A stretch of 64,000 bases of DNA from positions 1,736,001-1,800,000 of the forward strand of contig NZ_AP027079.1 of the NCBI RefSeq assembly GCF_030295385.1. The letters are read 5' to 3'. The position numbers and the translations under genes were made by a program. The notes beneath the pieces are model-generated. The model saw only the letters and a list, made by a program, of their open reading frames with translations. It was not told the origin of the DNA and did no database searches. This DNA comes from Geothrix oryzae (GTDB lineage Bacteria > Acidobacteriota > Holophagae > Holophagales > Holophagaceae). Below, piece after piece: positions 9,863-19,278 of the stretch; the first letter of the stretch is position 1; each line of letters opens with the position of its first letter.

Positions 9863-12034
9863 ATGCCCAGCACCCCCTCCAATCAGATCCGCGCCCAGCG
9901 CATGGATCGGTTCATGGCCTTCACCATTTCAGGTGGGGGCATTCTGATTATTGGCGCCGTGCTGGCGATGCTTCTCTTCATCCTGAAGGAAGCCGTCCCG
10001 CTGTTCATTCCGCCCCAGTCCAAGTCCGTCGCGACCCTGCAGGCACCCCAGTCCGCCGCTGGCTGGCTGGATGAATCCGGGAAGGCGGGCGTGTTCCTGT
10101 CCCCGACGGAGGGCGTGAAGGCCCTCCGGCTCCCGGAAGGAACCCCCCTCCCCGTTCCCGCGGACGGCCCTCTCCTGCCCTGGAAGGCCCTCACGCCCGC
10201 CACGCCGCGGGGTGAGTGCCTCGTCATCGGGGCCGACGACCGGCTCTTCCTGGCCCGCATGGCCTGGTCGAAACCTGCCGGGGAGAACGACCCCGCCCAA
10301 TGGACCCTGGAATCCCACTGGCTGGGCGGCGGACTGGTCGGGCCGCAGGTGGGCGAGATCCTGACCTTCCAGATCCTGGAGGGCGGCGGCCTCGCCGGTG
10401 GAACCACCTTGAGGGTGGCCGCCCGCCAGGGCGATGGCCTGGTCTGGTCCGAATCGGCCCTGGATGGCACGGGTGCCCTCGACTGGAAGGCGCTCCCCCT
10501 CGATCCCCGGCTCCACGCCACGGCCGCGGCCTGGAGCGGCGATGCCAAGAACCTCTTCGTCGGAACCCGGGAAGGCCAGCTGCTGGATGTGGATCCCGAG
10601 GCCAATGGCGTCCTCTCCTCCTCGGATTTCGGCGAGCCGGTCCAGTCCATGGGCTTCGCGCTGGGACACACCAGCCTCCTGGTGGGCGGGGCCCAGGGCA
10701 AGCTCGTCGCCTTCCAGCGGGTCCGGGTGAACGAGACCTTCCAGCTCCAGGCCTTCCACCACTTCCCCCGGCTGGACGGAGCCGTCCTGGGGTTCCAGCC
10801 GAGCCAGCGCGACAAGCGGTTCCTCGGCTGGACGGCCCGTCAGGTCGTGGTGGACCACCTGACCACGGAGCGGCGGCTGTTCTCCATGCGGATCGACGGT
10901 CCCGGCCACGCCACCCTGGCGCCCCGGGGCGACCTCATCCTCCATGCGAACGCCGCCACGGGCGCCCTGCACCTCTGGTCCCTGAGCGCGCCTCATCCGG
11001 AAGTCAGCTTCGGCCTGCTGTGGGGGAAGACCCACTACGAGGGGTACGAGAAGGCGGAATATGTCTGGCAGAGCACGGGCGGCACCGACGATTTCGAGCC
11101 CAAGTTCAGCCTCGTTCCCCTGGTCTTCGGAACCCTCAAGGGGACCCTCTACGCCATGCTCTTCGCGTTCCCCCTGGCGGTCCTCGGGGCGCTCTACACC
11201 TCGCAGCTGGCCTCTCCGCGCCTCCGGAATGTCATCAAACCCACGGTGGAGATCATGGCGGCCCTGCCCTCCGTCGTGCTCGGCTTCCTCGCAGGCCTCG
11301 TCATGGCCCCCCTGCTGGAAAAAATGGCCGTGGAAGTCTTCATCTACCCCTTCGCCGTCCTTTTCCTGGCCCTGCTGGTCATGCCCATCTGGAGCCGGCT
11401 GCCCCAGCCCTTCCGCAACGCCTTCGGCACCGGCCGCGAGGCGCTCTGGATGTTCCCGGTCCTGCTCGCGGGCATCTGGCTCGCCAGCCTCGCCGGCCCC
11501 TGGGTCGAGCACACGATGATGGGAGGCAGCTACCGCGCCTGGCTGCAGTCGGCCATGGGCGTCTCCTATGATCAGCGAAACAGCCTGGTGGTCGGCTTTG
11601 CCATGGGGTTCGCCGTCATCCCGATCATCTTCACGATCAGCGAGGACGCCCTGTCGAGCGTACCCCGTTCGCTCACCTCGGCCAGCCTCGCCTGCGGCGC
11701 CAGCCCCTGGCAGACCGCCTGGCGCGTGGTGCTCCCGACGGCAAGCCCTGGCATCTTCTCCGCCACCATGGTCGGCCTGGGCCGGGCCATCGGCGAGACG
11801 ATGATCGTCCTCATGGCCACCGGCAACACCCCCGTGCTGGATTGGAGCCCCTTCAACGGCATGCGCACCCTCAGCGCCAACATCGCCGTGGAGATTCCGG
11901 AAGCCCCGCTCCATGGAACCCTCTACCGCATCCTCTTCCTCGCGGCCTTCCTTCTCTTCATCTTCACCTTCATCCTCAACACCGTCGCCGAGCTGGTCCG
12001 CCAGCGGCTGCGGCGCCGCTATGAGTCCATCTGA
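9863..12034 (+). CDS. pstC: Phosphate ABC transporter permease PstC, long form
   Basis: Inner-membrane permease subunit for phosphate import. At 723 residues it is over twice the ~300 of E. coli PstC. Residues about 15-45 form the first membrane segment. Residues about 55-370 form a large, W/G-rich, beta-propeller-like periplasmic insertion. The MetI permease core runs from about 420 to 715 and carries the EAA loop (S-L-A-C-G-A-S-P-W-Q-T-A-W) that docks PstB. The stop overlaps the start of pstA in TGATG, so translation is coupled. Long PstC proteins are known in other bacteria, so the extension is uncommon but not unique. Its function is not shown by the sequence. Confidence 0.92.
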   Translation: MPSTPSNQIRAQRMDRFMAFTISGGGILIIGAVLAMLLFILKEAVPLFIPPQSKSVATLQAPQSAAGWLDESGKAGVFLSPTEGVKALRLPEGTPLPVPADGPLLPWKALTPATPRGECLVIGADDRLFLARMAWSKPAGENDPAQWTLESHWLGGGLVGPQVGEILTFQILEGGGLAGGTTLRVAARQGDGLVWSESALDGTGALDWKALPLDPRLHATAAAWSGDAKNLFVGTREGQLLDVDPEANGVLSSSDFGEPVQSMGFALGHTSLLVGGAQGKLVAFQRVRVNETFQLQAFHHFPRLDGAVLGFQPSQRDKRFLGWTARQVVVDHLTTERRLFSMRIDGPGHATLAPRGDLILHANAATGALHLWSLSAPHPEVSFGLLWGKTHYEGYEKAEYVWQSTGGTDDFEPKFSLVPLVFGTLKGTLYAMLFAFPLAVLGALYTSQLASPRLRNVIKPTVEIMAALPSVVLGFLAGLVMAPLLEKMAVEVFIYPFAVLFLALLVMPIWSRLPQPFRNAFGTGREALWMFPVLLAGIWLASLAGPWVEHTMMGGSYRAWLQSAMGVSYDQRNSLVVGFAMGFAVIPIIFTISEDALSSVPRSLTSASLACGASPWQTAWRVVLPTASPGIFSATMVGLGRAIGETMIVLMATGNTPVLDWSPFNGMRTLSANIAVEIPEAPLHGTLYRILFLAAFLLFIFTFILNTVAELVRQRLRRRYESI

Positions 12035-13635
12035 TGAGCCGCTTGACCGAATCCTTCCGTCAAGGCGATATCTTCGTCTGGCTCTCCGCCACCGTCCTGG
12101 CCTTCTGCCTCGCCATGATCATCGGCCTGGCCGGGTTCATCGCGGCCAAGGGGCTGGGCTACTTCTGGCCCAGTCCCATCGTCCAGGTCCAGACGCCCGA
12201 CGGGCCCCTGCTGGGGGAGATCACGGGCCATGAGCCCGCCCGCGGGGGGGAGTCGGAGAAGATCCAGTTCCGCGTCGCCAACCGGGATGTCTATGGCCAG
12301 GACTTCCGCTGGATCCCGGCCGCCGACATCAGCAGCGCTCCGGAACGGCCGAAAGATGCCCTGCTCATCGAACGACTCGAATACGGTCCCTTCATCGGCC
12401 GGATCGCCTCCATCAGCCACCAGGGCGAAGTCGTGGCCACCGGGACGCGTGCCTTGGCCGAGGCCCAGGGTCACCTGGGCGAAGCCTTCCGCCTGCGGCG
12501 CCGCATCCAGTCCATCGAGAAGGGCGAAGTCGGGGAACTCAACCGCCGCATCGAAGCCATCCGGCTGGATCGCCGCAAAGCCGAAAAGCGCGGCGATGCG
12601 GCCCTCCTCGAGTCGCTGGATGCCAAGGTTTCCGCCCTCCAGGCCACCTATGACCAGGTCCAGACGGGCCTGGAGGACCTCCGGGCGCAGTCCAGAACCT
12701 GGACCCTTTCCCTGTCAACGGCCGATGGCCAGGTCAAAGAGCTGCCCCTGGCCTCCGTGGTCAGGCTGGTGCCCGCCAACGACATGAATGTCTTCGGGAA
12801 GCTGGGCGTGTATGCCTCGCGCCTCTGGGAATTCATGGCCGATTCGCCGCGGGAATCCAATACCGAGGGCGGCATCTTCCCCGCGATCTTCGGCACCGTG
12901 ATGATGGTGCTGGTGATGTCGGTCCTGGTGGTTCCCCTGGGCGTGATCACGGCCCTCTACCTTCGCGAATACGCCCGGCAGGGCTGGCTGGTCCGGGCCG
13001 TCCGCGTGGCCGTGAACAATCTGGCGGGCGTCCCCTCCATCGTGTTCGGCGTGTTCGGCCTGGGCTTCTTCGTCTACGGCCTCGGGGGCACCATCGATCA
13101 CCTCTTCTACGCCGACAGCCTGCCCACGCCCACCTACGGGACCGGCGGCATCCTCTGGGCCTCCCTGACCCTGTCGCTGCTGACGGTGCCCGTGGTGGTG
13201 GTGGCCACCGAGGAGGCGCTGGGAGCGGTGCCCCGTTCCCAGCGGGAAGCCAGCCTGGCCATGGGCGCCACCAAGTGGCAGACCCTCTGGAATGTCGTCC
13301 TGCCCAGCGCCACCCCCGGCATTCTCACCGGCCTCATCCTGGCCATCGCCCGGGGCGCGGGCGAGGTGGCGCCCCTCATGCTCACGGGTGTGGTGAAGCT
13401 CGCTCCCGCCATGCCCCTGGATGGAACCTTCCCCTTCCTCCACCTGGACCGGAAATTCATGCACCTCGGGTTCCACATCTACGATGTCGGGTTCCAGAGC
13501 CCCAATTCCGAGGCCGCCAAGCCCATGGTCTTCATGGCCTCGCTGCTGCTGCTGCTGGTGGTGGTCATCCTCAACCTGTTTGCCCTGAACCTGCGGCGCA
13601 AGCTGCGGGAACGCCTGGGCGGGAGCACATTCTAA
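12034..13635 (+). CDS. pstA: Phosphate ABC transporter permease PstA, long form
   Basis: Second permease subunit, pairing with PstC. It is 533 residues against ~290 for the short form. A membrane segment near 20-45 is followed by a periplasmic region of about 220 residues with a charged helical, probably coiled-coil stretch near 145-215. The MetI core then spans about 285-530, with the EAA loop [13 protein letters not shown]. Both permeases carry enlarged periplasmic parts, so these probably pack together. Start ATG at 12034 overlaps the pstC stop by one base. Confidence 0.92.
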   Translation: MSRLTESFRQGDIFVWLSATVLAFCLAMIIGLAGFIAAKGLGYFWPSPIVQVQTPDGPLLGEITGHEPARGGESEKIQFRVANRDVYGQDFRWIPAADISSAPERPKDALLIERLEYGPFIGRIASISHQGEVVATGTRALAEAQGHLGEAFRLRRRIQSIEKGEVGELNRRIEAIRLDRRKAEKRGDAALLESLDAKVSALQATYDQVQTGLEDLRAQSRTWTLSLSTADGQVKELPLASVVRLVPANDMNVFGKLGVYASRLWEFMADSPRESNTEGGIFPAIFGTVMMVLVMSVLVVPLGVITALYLREYARQGWLVRAVRVAVNNLAGVPSIVFGVFGLGFFVYGLGGTIDHLFYADSLPTPTYGTGGILWASLTLSLLTVPVVVVATEEALGAVPRSQREASLAMGATKWQTLWNVVLPSATPGILTGLILAIARGAGEVAPLMLTGVVKLAPAMPLDGTFPFLHLDRKFMHLGFHIYDVGFQSPNSEAAKPMVFMASLLLLLVVVILNLFALNLRRKLRERLGGSTF

Positions 13636-13658
13636 TCATGCCTACCGGAGCCCTCGCC

Positions 13659-14543
13659 ATGGAAATCGACGACCCTCGCCCGGTGCCGGAGCCCGCGCTC
13701 CTGCCAGCACCGATCAACGGATCCGGTTCGCGCCCCGGGATCCTCCCCAGGGCCCATCTCCCCCTGCCGGACCCCAACGCCGGGCCGGCGCCGACCATGC
13801 TGCGGGTCGAGCGGCTGAACCTGTTCTACGGCGGGAAGCAGGCCCTGTCGGACATCAACCTGCAGGTGGCCCCGAACTCGGTCATGTCGTTCATCGGCCC
13901 CTCGGGATGCGGCAAGAGCACGCTGCTCCGCTGCCTGAATCGGATGAACGACCTCATCGAGAATGTCCGGATCGAGGGCCGGGTCCTGCTGGGCGATACG
14001 GACCTCTACGCTCCCGAGACGGATGTGATCGCCCTCAGGAAGCGCGCCGGCATGGTGTTCCAGAAGTCGAACCCCTTCCCCAAGTCCATCTTCGAGAATG
14101 TGGCCTATGGCCTTCGCATCCAGGGCCAGCGGGACCGCACGGTGCTGGAAGAGGCCGTCGAGACCAGCCTGAAGGGGGCCGGCCTGTGGGACGAGGTCAA
14201 GGACCGGCTGAAGGACTCGGCCAACGGGCTCTCCGGAGGCCAGCAGCAGCGGCTCTGCATCGCCCGGGCCCTGGCGGTGAATCCCGAAGTCCTGCTGATG
14301 GACGAACCCTGCTCCGCCCTCGACCCCATCGCCACCGCCAAGATCGAGGACCTCATCACCGAGCTGAAGGAGCGCCTCACCATCGTGATCGTCACCCACA
14401 ACATGCAGCAGGCCGCCCGGGTCAGCGACTTCACGGCCTTCTTCTGGCTGGGCAAACTGGTCGAGATGGACCTGACCGAGCGGATCTTCACCACGCCTAG
14501 GGTGCAAATGACGGAAGACTACATCACGGGGAGGTTCGGCTGA
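13659..14543 (+). CDS. pstB: Phosphate ABC transporter ATP-binding protein PstB
   Basis: ATPase that powers PstCA. Walker [10 protein letters not shown], signature L-S-G-G-Q-Q-Q-R and Walker B L-L-M-D-E-P are all intact, and the Q-loop region reads [12 protein letters not shown] as in PstB. The ATG at 13659 is preferred because GGAG lies eight bases upstream. ATG 13638 would add seven residues with a poorly spaced site; ATG 13797 would remove a proline-rich leader of about 46 residues and give the typical 248-residue length. The stop overlaps the phoU start (TGATG). Confidence 0.93.
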   Translation: MEIDDPRPVPEPALLPAPINGSGSRPGILPRAHLPLPDPNAGPAPTMLRVERLNLFYGGKQALSDINLQVAPNSVMSFIGPSGCGKSTLLRCLNRMNDLIENVRIEGRVLLGDTDLYAPETDVIALRKRAGMVFQKSNPFPKSIFENVAYGLRIQGQRDRTVLEEAVETSLKGAGLWDEVKDRLKDSANGLSGGQQQRLCIARALAVNPEVLLMDEPCSALDPIATAKIEDLITELKERLTIVIVTHNMQQAARVSDFTAFFWLGKLVEMDLTERIFTTPRVQMTEDYITGRFG

Positions 14544-15208
14544 TGCGGCTGTTCGACACGGAACTCAAGGAGCTGCGGGATGGCATCATGGCCATGGCCG
14601 GCGTGGCCGAGGAGATGATCGACCTCACCATCCAGGCCCTGACGGAGCCTTCCCCGGCCAAGGCCGAGCAGGTCAACCAGCTCGATCGCCGCATGGACGA
14701 GTGGGAGCTCAAGCTCGACCAGCAGTGCATCGACCTCCTGGCCCTTCACTCCCCTGCGGCTTCGGACCTCCGGCGCATCGCCTCGAGCCTCAAGATCATC
14801 CCCGAGCTGGAGCGCATCGGCGACCACTGCTGCAACATCGCCCGCCGGGTGTCCCTGGTCCATCCGCCCATCCTGGCCGGCAACGACCTGGAGCAGCTGG
14901 GCACCGAAACGCGGAACATGGTCCGCCGCGCGGTGGACGCCTTCGTCAGCAGCGACGCCGCGCTGGCCCAGGCGGTGATCCTGAGCGACGACAGCGTGGA
15001 CGCCCTCTACGGGAAGATCTACCGCGACCTGCTGCGAATCATGCTGGCGGATCCCCTCTGCATCGAGCGGGCCAGCCACCTGATCCTCGTCATCAAGAAC
15101 TGGGAGCGCATCGCCGACGAGGCCACCAACATCGCCGAGGAAGTCCTCTTCATCCTCGATGGCCGGAACGCCAAGCACCCGTACCTCCGCGGCAACTCCG
15201 TAGAATAG
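14543..15208 (+). CDS. phoU: Phosphate signalling regulator PhoU
   Basis: Helical protein that links Pst transport state to the PhoR/PhoB system and represses uptake when phosphate is ample. The 221 residues form two PhoU repeats; D-L-R-R-I and E-L-E-R-I-G-D-H in the first half and W-E-R-I-A-D-E-A-T-N in the second are the acidic metal-binding helices of the family. Start ATG overlaps the pstB stop. phoB follows 14 bases later, so both are in the pst operon. Confidence 0.93.
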   Translation: MRLFDTELKELRDGIMAMAGVAEEMIDLTIQALTEPSPAKAEQVNQLDRRMDEWELKLDQQCIDLLALHSPAASDLRRIASSLKIIPELERIGDHCCNIARRVSLVHPPILAGNDLEQLGTETRNMVRRAVDAFVSSDAALAQAVILSDDSVDALYGKIYRDLLRIMLADPLCIERASHLILVIKNWERIADEATNIAEEVLFILDGRNAKHPYLRGNSVE

Positions 15209-15222
15209 CGACGAAGGGTCCC

Positions 15223-15927
15223 ATGCCCCACATTCTCCTCCTGGAAGACGACACCGAGATCCGCCTGGGTCTCGAGCAGCATTTGCGCCGGGAGGGCTTC
15301 AGCCTGACCAGCGTGGGCACCGGCCGGGATGCCCTCCAGGCCCTCAGCGCGCCAAGTCCCAGGCTCGATGCGGCCCTGCTCGATCTGAGCCTGCCCGACA
15401 TGGACGGCCTCGATGTGCTGAGAGCCATCCGGACCCACGCTTCGCACCGCGGCCTCCCCGTGCTGCTCGTCACCGCCCGGAGCGAAGAGATCGACCGGGT
15501 GCTCGGCCTCGAGCTCGGCGCGGACGACTATGTATCCAAACCCTTCTCGGCCCGGGAGCTGGCAGCCCGCCTGCGGGCCATCCTCCGGCGCGCGGTGCCC
15601 ACCGAAGTCGCGGATCGCGCCCCCCAGCTGACCTTCGGCCCCATCACCGTGGACCTCGACATGCACACGGCGCGGGTGGACGGCCAACTGGTGGACCTCA
15701 CCCGACGGGAGTTCGAGCTGCTGGCTTATTTCCTCGGCAATCCCCGCCGCGTCCTGAGCCGCGAGAAGATCCTGCAGCAGGTGTGGGGCCTGGAATACCT
15801 GGGCGAAAGCCGCACCATCGATGCCCATGTCCGACGGGTCCGGGCCAAGCTGGGCGAGCCTGCGGCCGACCTCATCGAAACGGTCGTGGGCGTCGGCTAC
15901 CGGCTCGGCGGGCCGGCCGGCGCCTAA
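15223..15927 (+). CDS. phoB: Phosphate regulon response regulator PhoB (OmpR family)
   Basis: DNA-binding response regulator of 234 residues. The receiver domain has the acidic pair D9/D10, phospho-acceptor Asp54 (L-L-D-L-S-L-P-D-M-D-G) and the conserved lysine near 107 (Y-V-S-K-P-F). The C-terminal winged helix begins with L-T-R-R-E-F-E-L-L and ends with V-G-V-G-Y-R-L. Location at the end of pst-phoU supports PhoB rather than another OmpR member. The cognate kinase phoR is on the opposite strand and convergent, 25 bases away. The ATG is preceded by GAAGGG. Confidence 0.92.
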   Translation: MPHILLLEDDTEIRLGLEQHLRREGFSLTSVGTGRDALQALSAPSPRLDAALLDLSLPDMDGLDVLRAIRTHASHRGLPVLLVTARSEEIDRVLGLELGADDYVSKPFSARELAARLRAILRRAVPTEVADRAPQLTFGPITVDLDMHTARVDGQLVDLTRREFELLAYFLGNPRRVLSREKILQQVWGLEYLGESRTIDAHVRRVRAKLGEPAADLIETVVGVGYRLGGPAGA

Positions 15928-15952
15928 GCGCCACAGCCTTTGAGAACGGACC

Positions 15953-17302
15953 CTAATCCTCCTGCCGGCTTGGCAGCGGGGGCAGCATCACCCGGAAGGT
16001 GGCGCCCTCGCCCGGCCTGCTCTCCACGGTGACCTCGCCGCCCATCAGACGGCAGAGGTGCTTCACGATGGCCAAGCCCAGGCCGGTGCCGGGTTTGGCC
16101 TTCGTCGCCTGGGAGCGGTAGAACCGCTCGAAGATCCGCCCCTGGTCGGCCGAGGGTATGCCGGGCCCCTGATCTTTGACCTCCCACAGCTGCCCCCGCT
16201 CGGAGAGCCTGACGCGGAGCTCCACCCGGCCGCCCGGCGGGCTGAACTTGATGGCGTTGGAGAGCAGGTTTTCCACCACCTGGCTCAGGCGCAGGGGGTC
16301 CGCCAGGAGGGTGGCCCCTTCGGGAGCCTCGACCTCCACCGCCAGGCTGACGCCGGCCCCGGCGAGGCGCGCCTGCTGGTCCTTCACGAGGGAAGCGAGG
16401 AAGGTCGCCAGATCCAGGCGCACGGGGTCGAGATGAAGGGCCCCGCTTTCGATGCGGCTCAGCTCGGAAAGATCCCCCAGCAGCAGGGAGAGTCGATCCA
16501 CGGATCGGAGGATGGACTGGGCCCCGGCCTGGGCGGAGTCCGGCAGCGCCTCTTCCTGCAGATTCTCGGCGGCGATGCGGATGGCCGTCACCGGCGTCTT
16601 CAGTTCGTGGCTGACATTGGAGATGAATTTCTGCCGCGTGGTCTCGAGGGCCTCCTGGCTCGTCACATCATCGAGGGTGAGCAGCACGCCGCTGACGGAG
16701 CCCGTGGGGGCGAAGGGGATGGCCCGCACCCGGAGGGTCCGGCCCGCCCGCGCCAGCCGCCATTCCGAAGGCGCGCCCCGATAGGCCTTCTGAACCGCGG
16801 CGGAGCTGTCCGGGTCGCGGAACACCTCGCCTACCACCATGCCCTTCGCCAGGGGCGCCCCCAGCCCCAGGTGGCGCTGGGCGGCGGGATTGAACTGCTC
16901 CAGACCGCCAGCGGGGCCGAACAGCAGCACCCCCTCTTCGAGCCTCGCCATGATGCTGGGCAGCAGCCGGTCCTCGCGCGCCGCCCGCTCGCGGAGATCC
17001 AGGTTCTCCTGTTCCAGGGCCGACCAGGCCCGCGGCAGGTCCTCGATGGTCCTGGGCCTGGAGCCGCCCAGCAGCTGGCCCAGGGGCTCCGCCACCAGGC
17101 GCACCTGCCAGCGGGCCATGAGAATGACCACCAGGAACACCGTCGCGACGAGTCCCAGGGTCCAGGGGACCGAGGCCCCCTGATGGACGCTCATGCCCAG
17201 CCCAAGGCCGAGGAAGAGCACCGACCCCAGGCAGACCAAGGCCCGCCCCAGAAAAACCCGCACCCCGGATCCGACCTCGCGCTGAATCTCGTGTTCCGCC
17301 AT
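15953..17302 (-). CDS. phoR: Phosphate regulon sensor histidine kinase PhoR
   Basis: Membrane-bound kinase expected to phosphorylate PhoB. Two N-terminal hydrophobic segments (about 16-60) have almost no periplasmic loop, as in PhoR. A PAS domain (about 105-210) precedes the dimerisation/phospho-acceptor helix with His232 in S-H-E-L-K-T-P. The ATPase domain has N-box N-L-L-S-N-A-I-K-F, G1 D-Q-G-P-G-I and G2 G-T-G-L-G-L-A. Length is 449 residues. It starts 53 bases from a candidate Pho box that it shares with the divergent PhoU-like/pit operon, which could give autoregulation. Confidence 0.9.
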   Translation of the reverse strand: MAEHEIQREVGSGVRVFLGRALVCLGSVLFLGLGLGMSVHQGASVPWTLGLVATVFLVVILMARWQVRLVAEPLGQLLGGSRPRTIEDLPRAWSALEQENLDLRERAAREDRLLPSIMARLEEGVLLFGPAGGLEQFNPAAQRHLGLGAPLAKGMVVGEVFRDPDSSAAVQKAYRGAPSEWRLARAGRTLRVRAIPFAPTGSVSGVLLTLDDVTSQEALETTRQKFISNVSHELKTPVTAIRIAAENLQEEALPDSAQAGAQSILRSVDRLSLLLGDLSELSRIESGALHLDPVRLDLATFLASLVKDQQARLAGAGVSLAVEVEAPEGATLLADPLRLSQVVENLLSNAIKFSPPGGRVELRVRLSERGQLWEVKDQGPGIPSADQGRIFERFYRSQATKAKPGTGLGLAIVKHLCRLMGGEVTVESRPGEGATFRVMLPPLPSRQED

Positions 17303-17354
17303 GCCCTCAGACCATACACCTTCCCCGCGGCCCCACCCATCGCCCCGCCGCCAA

Positions 17355-17376
17355 TTTACGCTCCGTTTACACCTCC
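17355..17376 (+). promoter_or_regulatory. Candidate Pho box between phoR and the pit operon
   Basis: TTTACGCTCCG at 17355 and TTTACACCTCC at 17366 are direct repeats with an 11-bp period, as expected for PhoB half-sites. A possible -10 (TACAGT) is at 17385-17390. The site is 40 bases before the PhoU-like ATG and 53 bases from the divergent phoR start, so it could serve either gene. Confidence 0.6.
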
Positions 17377-17415
17377 GGAGCCGGTACAGTGGGAAACGGA
17401 TCTGTGGGAGTTGTC

Positions 17416-18063
17416 ATGTCCTTGAATGCCGTGATGCGCTGGCTCAAACCCAGGGAAATGGTCTTTTTCGATCTCCTGGAATCGGCCTCCGGAAATGTCT
17501 ACCAGGCCGCCCAGCTCTTCGACCGGGAGATCCGCAGCGCCGATCCGGCCCGGTTTGCGGAGTTGCGCAGGCAGATGAAGGACCTGGAGCACACCGGCGA
17601 CGACATCACCCACGAGATCATCGACCGCCTGAACCACACCTTCGTCACGCCCATCGATCGCGAGGACATCCTGACCCTCGCCCACGCCATCGACGATGTG
17701 ATCGACCGCATCCATTCCGTGTGCGAACGCCTGATCCTCTATCGCATCAGCCAGGTGATGCCCGCGGTCACGGAGATCAGCTCCATCATCGTGGAGGGCG
17801 CCGGCGAGATCCTTCACCTCACGCGCTCCCTGCGCAACATGTCCAACCAGAAAGAGATCGGGGACCGCATCCGCCGGGTGCATGCCCTGGAGAACAAGGC
17901 CGACTCCATCTACCACGCGGGCCTAGCCCAGATCTTCGACAATCCGAAAGACCCCATCGAAGTGGTGAAGTGGAAGGAAATGCTCGAGAAGATCGAGGAC
18001 GCCACCGACCGGATCGAGCTGGTGGCCAAGGTCATCGGCTCCACCGTCATGAAGAACGCCTGA
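17416..18063 (+). CDS. PhoU-like (DUF47) protein, partner of Pit transporter
   Basis: All-helical, acidic 215-residue protein of the DUF47/PhoU-like family. The first helix region contains R-E-M-V-F-F-D-L-L-E and the middle has D-I-T-H-E-I-I-D-R-L and D-V-I-D-R-I, the repeated metal-binding acidic helices. These genes commonly precede low-affinity Pit transporters and are thought to regulate them; here pit starts 7 bases after the stop. ATG 17416 is chosen for its GGGAG five bases upstream; a GTG at 17389 would add nine residues without a site. Confidence 0.88.
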   Translation: MSLNAVMRWLKPREMVFFDLLESASGNVYQAAQLFDREIRSADPARFAELRRQMKDLEHTGDDITHEIIDRLNHTFVTPIDREDILTLAHAIDDVIDRIHSVCERLILYRISQVMPAVTEISSIIVEGAGEILHLTRSLRNMSNQKEIGDRIRRVHALENKADSIYHAGLAQIFDNPKDPIEVVKWKEMLEKIEDATDRIELVAKVIGSTVMKNA

Positions 18064-18070
18064 GGCTTCG

Positions 18071-19087
18071 ATGATCGAAGCGTTCCTCATTCCGTCCCTG
18101 GCGGTCCTGGTTCTTCTGGCCTGGGGCATCGATTACATCAACGGATTCCACGACACGGCCAATTCCATCGCCACGGTGGTGAGCACCGGCGTGCTCCCCG
18201 CCAAATACGCCCTCGTCATGTCCGCGACCCTCAATTTCGCCGGGGCCCTGGCGGGCACTTCCGTGGCCACCACCATTGCCAAGGGCATCGCCGACAGCCA
18301 GCATGTGGTCCCGGCCGTCATCGCGGCGGCCCTCATGGCGGCCATCACCTGGGATCTGCTCACCTGGTGGTTCGGCATCCCCTCCAGCACCAGCCACACC
18401 CTGCTCGGGAGCCTGGCCGGAGCCGTCGTGGCCCATGCGGGATTCGGGGCGCTCCACACCAAGAAGCTCGAGGAGATCGGCGCCTTCATCATCATCTCCC
18501 CGGCCATGGGCTTCATCGTGGGCATGCTGCTCATCCTGATCATCCTGTGGGTCGTCCGCCATTTCTCCGGGCACAAGGTGAATGTCGTCTTCCGCAAGGC
18601 GCAGCTGGTGAGCGCCGCGGCCATGTCCTTCACCCACGGCCAGAACGATGCCCAGAAGGCCATGGGCATCATCTGTCTCGCGCTCATCGCGTACAAGTTC
18701 CATCTCCCCGTGGATGCCAAGGCCAAGGTGATCATCCCGCTCTGGGTGAAGATCGGCAGTGCCAGCTTCATGGCCCTGGGCACCGCCTCGGGCGGCTGGA
18801 AGATCATCAAGACCATGGGCTCGAAGATCGTGAAGCTGCGCCCCATCCACGGCTTCGCCGCCGAGACCGCGGCTGCGGCAGTGCTCTTCACCACCGCCCA
18901 CTTCGGCATTCCGGTCAGCACCACCCACAGCATCACCGGCGCCATCATGGGCGTCGGCACCTCCATGAACGCCAGCGCGGTGCGCTGGGGTGTGGCCGGC
19001 AACATCGTCGTGGCCTGGGTGCTCACCATTCCCATCAGTGCCCTCCTCGCGGCGGGATTCCTCAAGCTGGTGGCGCCCTTCTTCTGA
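18071..19087 (+). CDS. pit: Inorganic phosphate transporter, Pit family
   Basis: Low-affinity, ion-coupled phosphate permease of 338 residues with about ten hydrophobic segments. The duplicated PiT signatures are present: N-G-F-H-D-T-A-N-S near residue 24 and H-G-Q-N-D-A-Q-K-A-M near residue 192. It follows the DUF47 gene by 7 bases, with GAGG six bases before the ATG. With pstSCAB upstream, the cell has both high- and low-affinity phosphate uptake in one locus. The 191 bases downstream contain only weak dyads, such as CGCTGG with CCAGCG. Confidence 0.93.
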   Translation: MIEAFLIPSLAVLVLLAWGIDYINGFHDTANSIATVVSTGVLPAKYALVMSATLNFAGALAGTSVATTIAKGIADSQHVVPAVIAAALMAAITWDLLTWWFGIPSSTSHTLLGSLAGAVVAHAGFGALHTKKLEEIGAFIIISPAMGFIVGMLLILIILWVVRHFSGHKVNVVFRKAQLVSAAAMSFTHGQNDAQKAMGIICLALIAYKFHLPVDAKAKVIIPLWVKIGSASFMALGTASGGWKIIKTMGSKIVKLRPIHGFAAETAAAAVLFTTAHFGIPVSTTHSITGAIMGVGTSMNASAVRWGVAGNIVVAWVLTIPISALLAAGFLKLVAPFF

Positions 19088-19278
19088 GCCCACGCTGGTT
19101 CACGCAGATGTGACGCTCCCGTTTCCAGCGCGCCTCATCCTTCTGCGAGACTGATAGGCCCGATTCGCGGATGGCTTGTAACTACCCGGTATCAAGGTGT
19201 TTGCGCGGAATTGCCGCGACCATCGCGGGACCGTCATCCCCGCCTCCGATCCTGGTTCCAACACCAGGGAGGTACGGC

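Noticed and set aside
9929..11914. 661-codon frame antisense to pstC
   Set aside because: It lies fully over pstC, which has clear permease motifs; long antisense frames are expected from GC3 bias.
19088..19278. A third Pho box (GTTCACG with TGTGACG) after pit
   Set aside because: The second repeat breaks the T-x-A-C core and the pair reads better as a small dyad.
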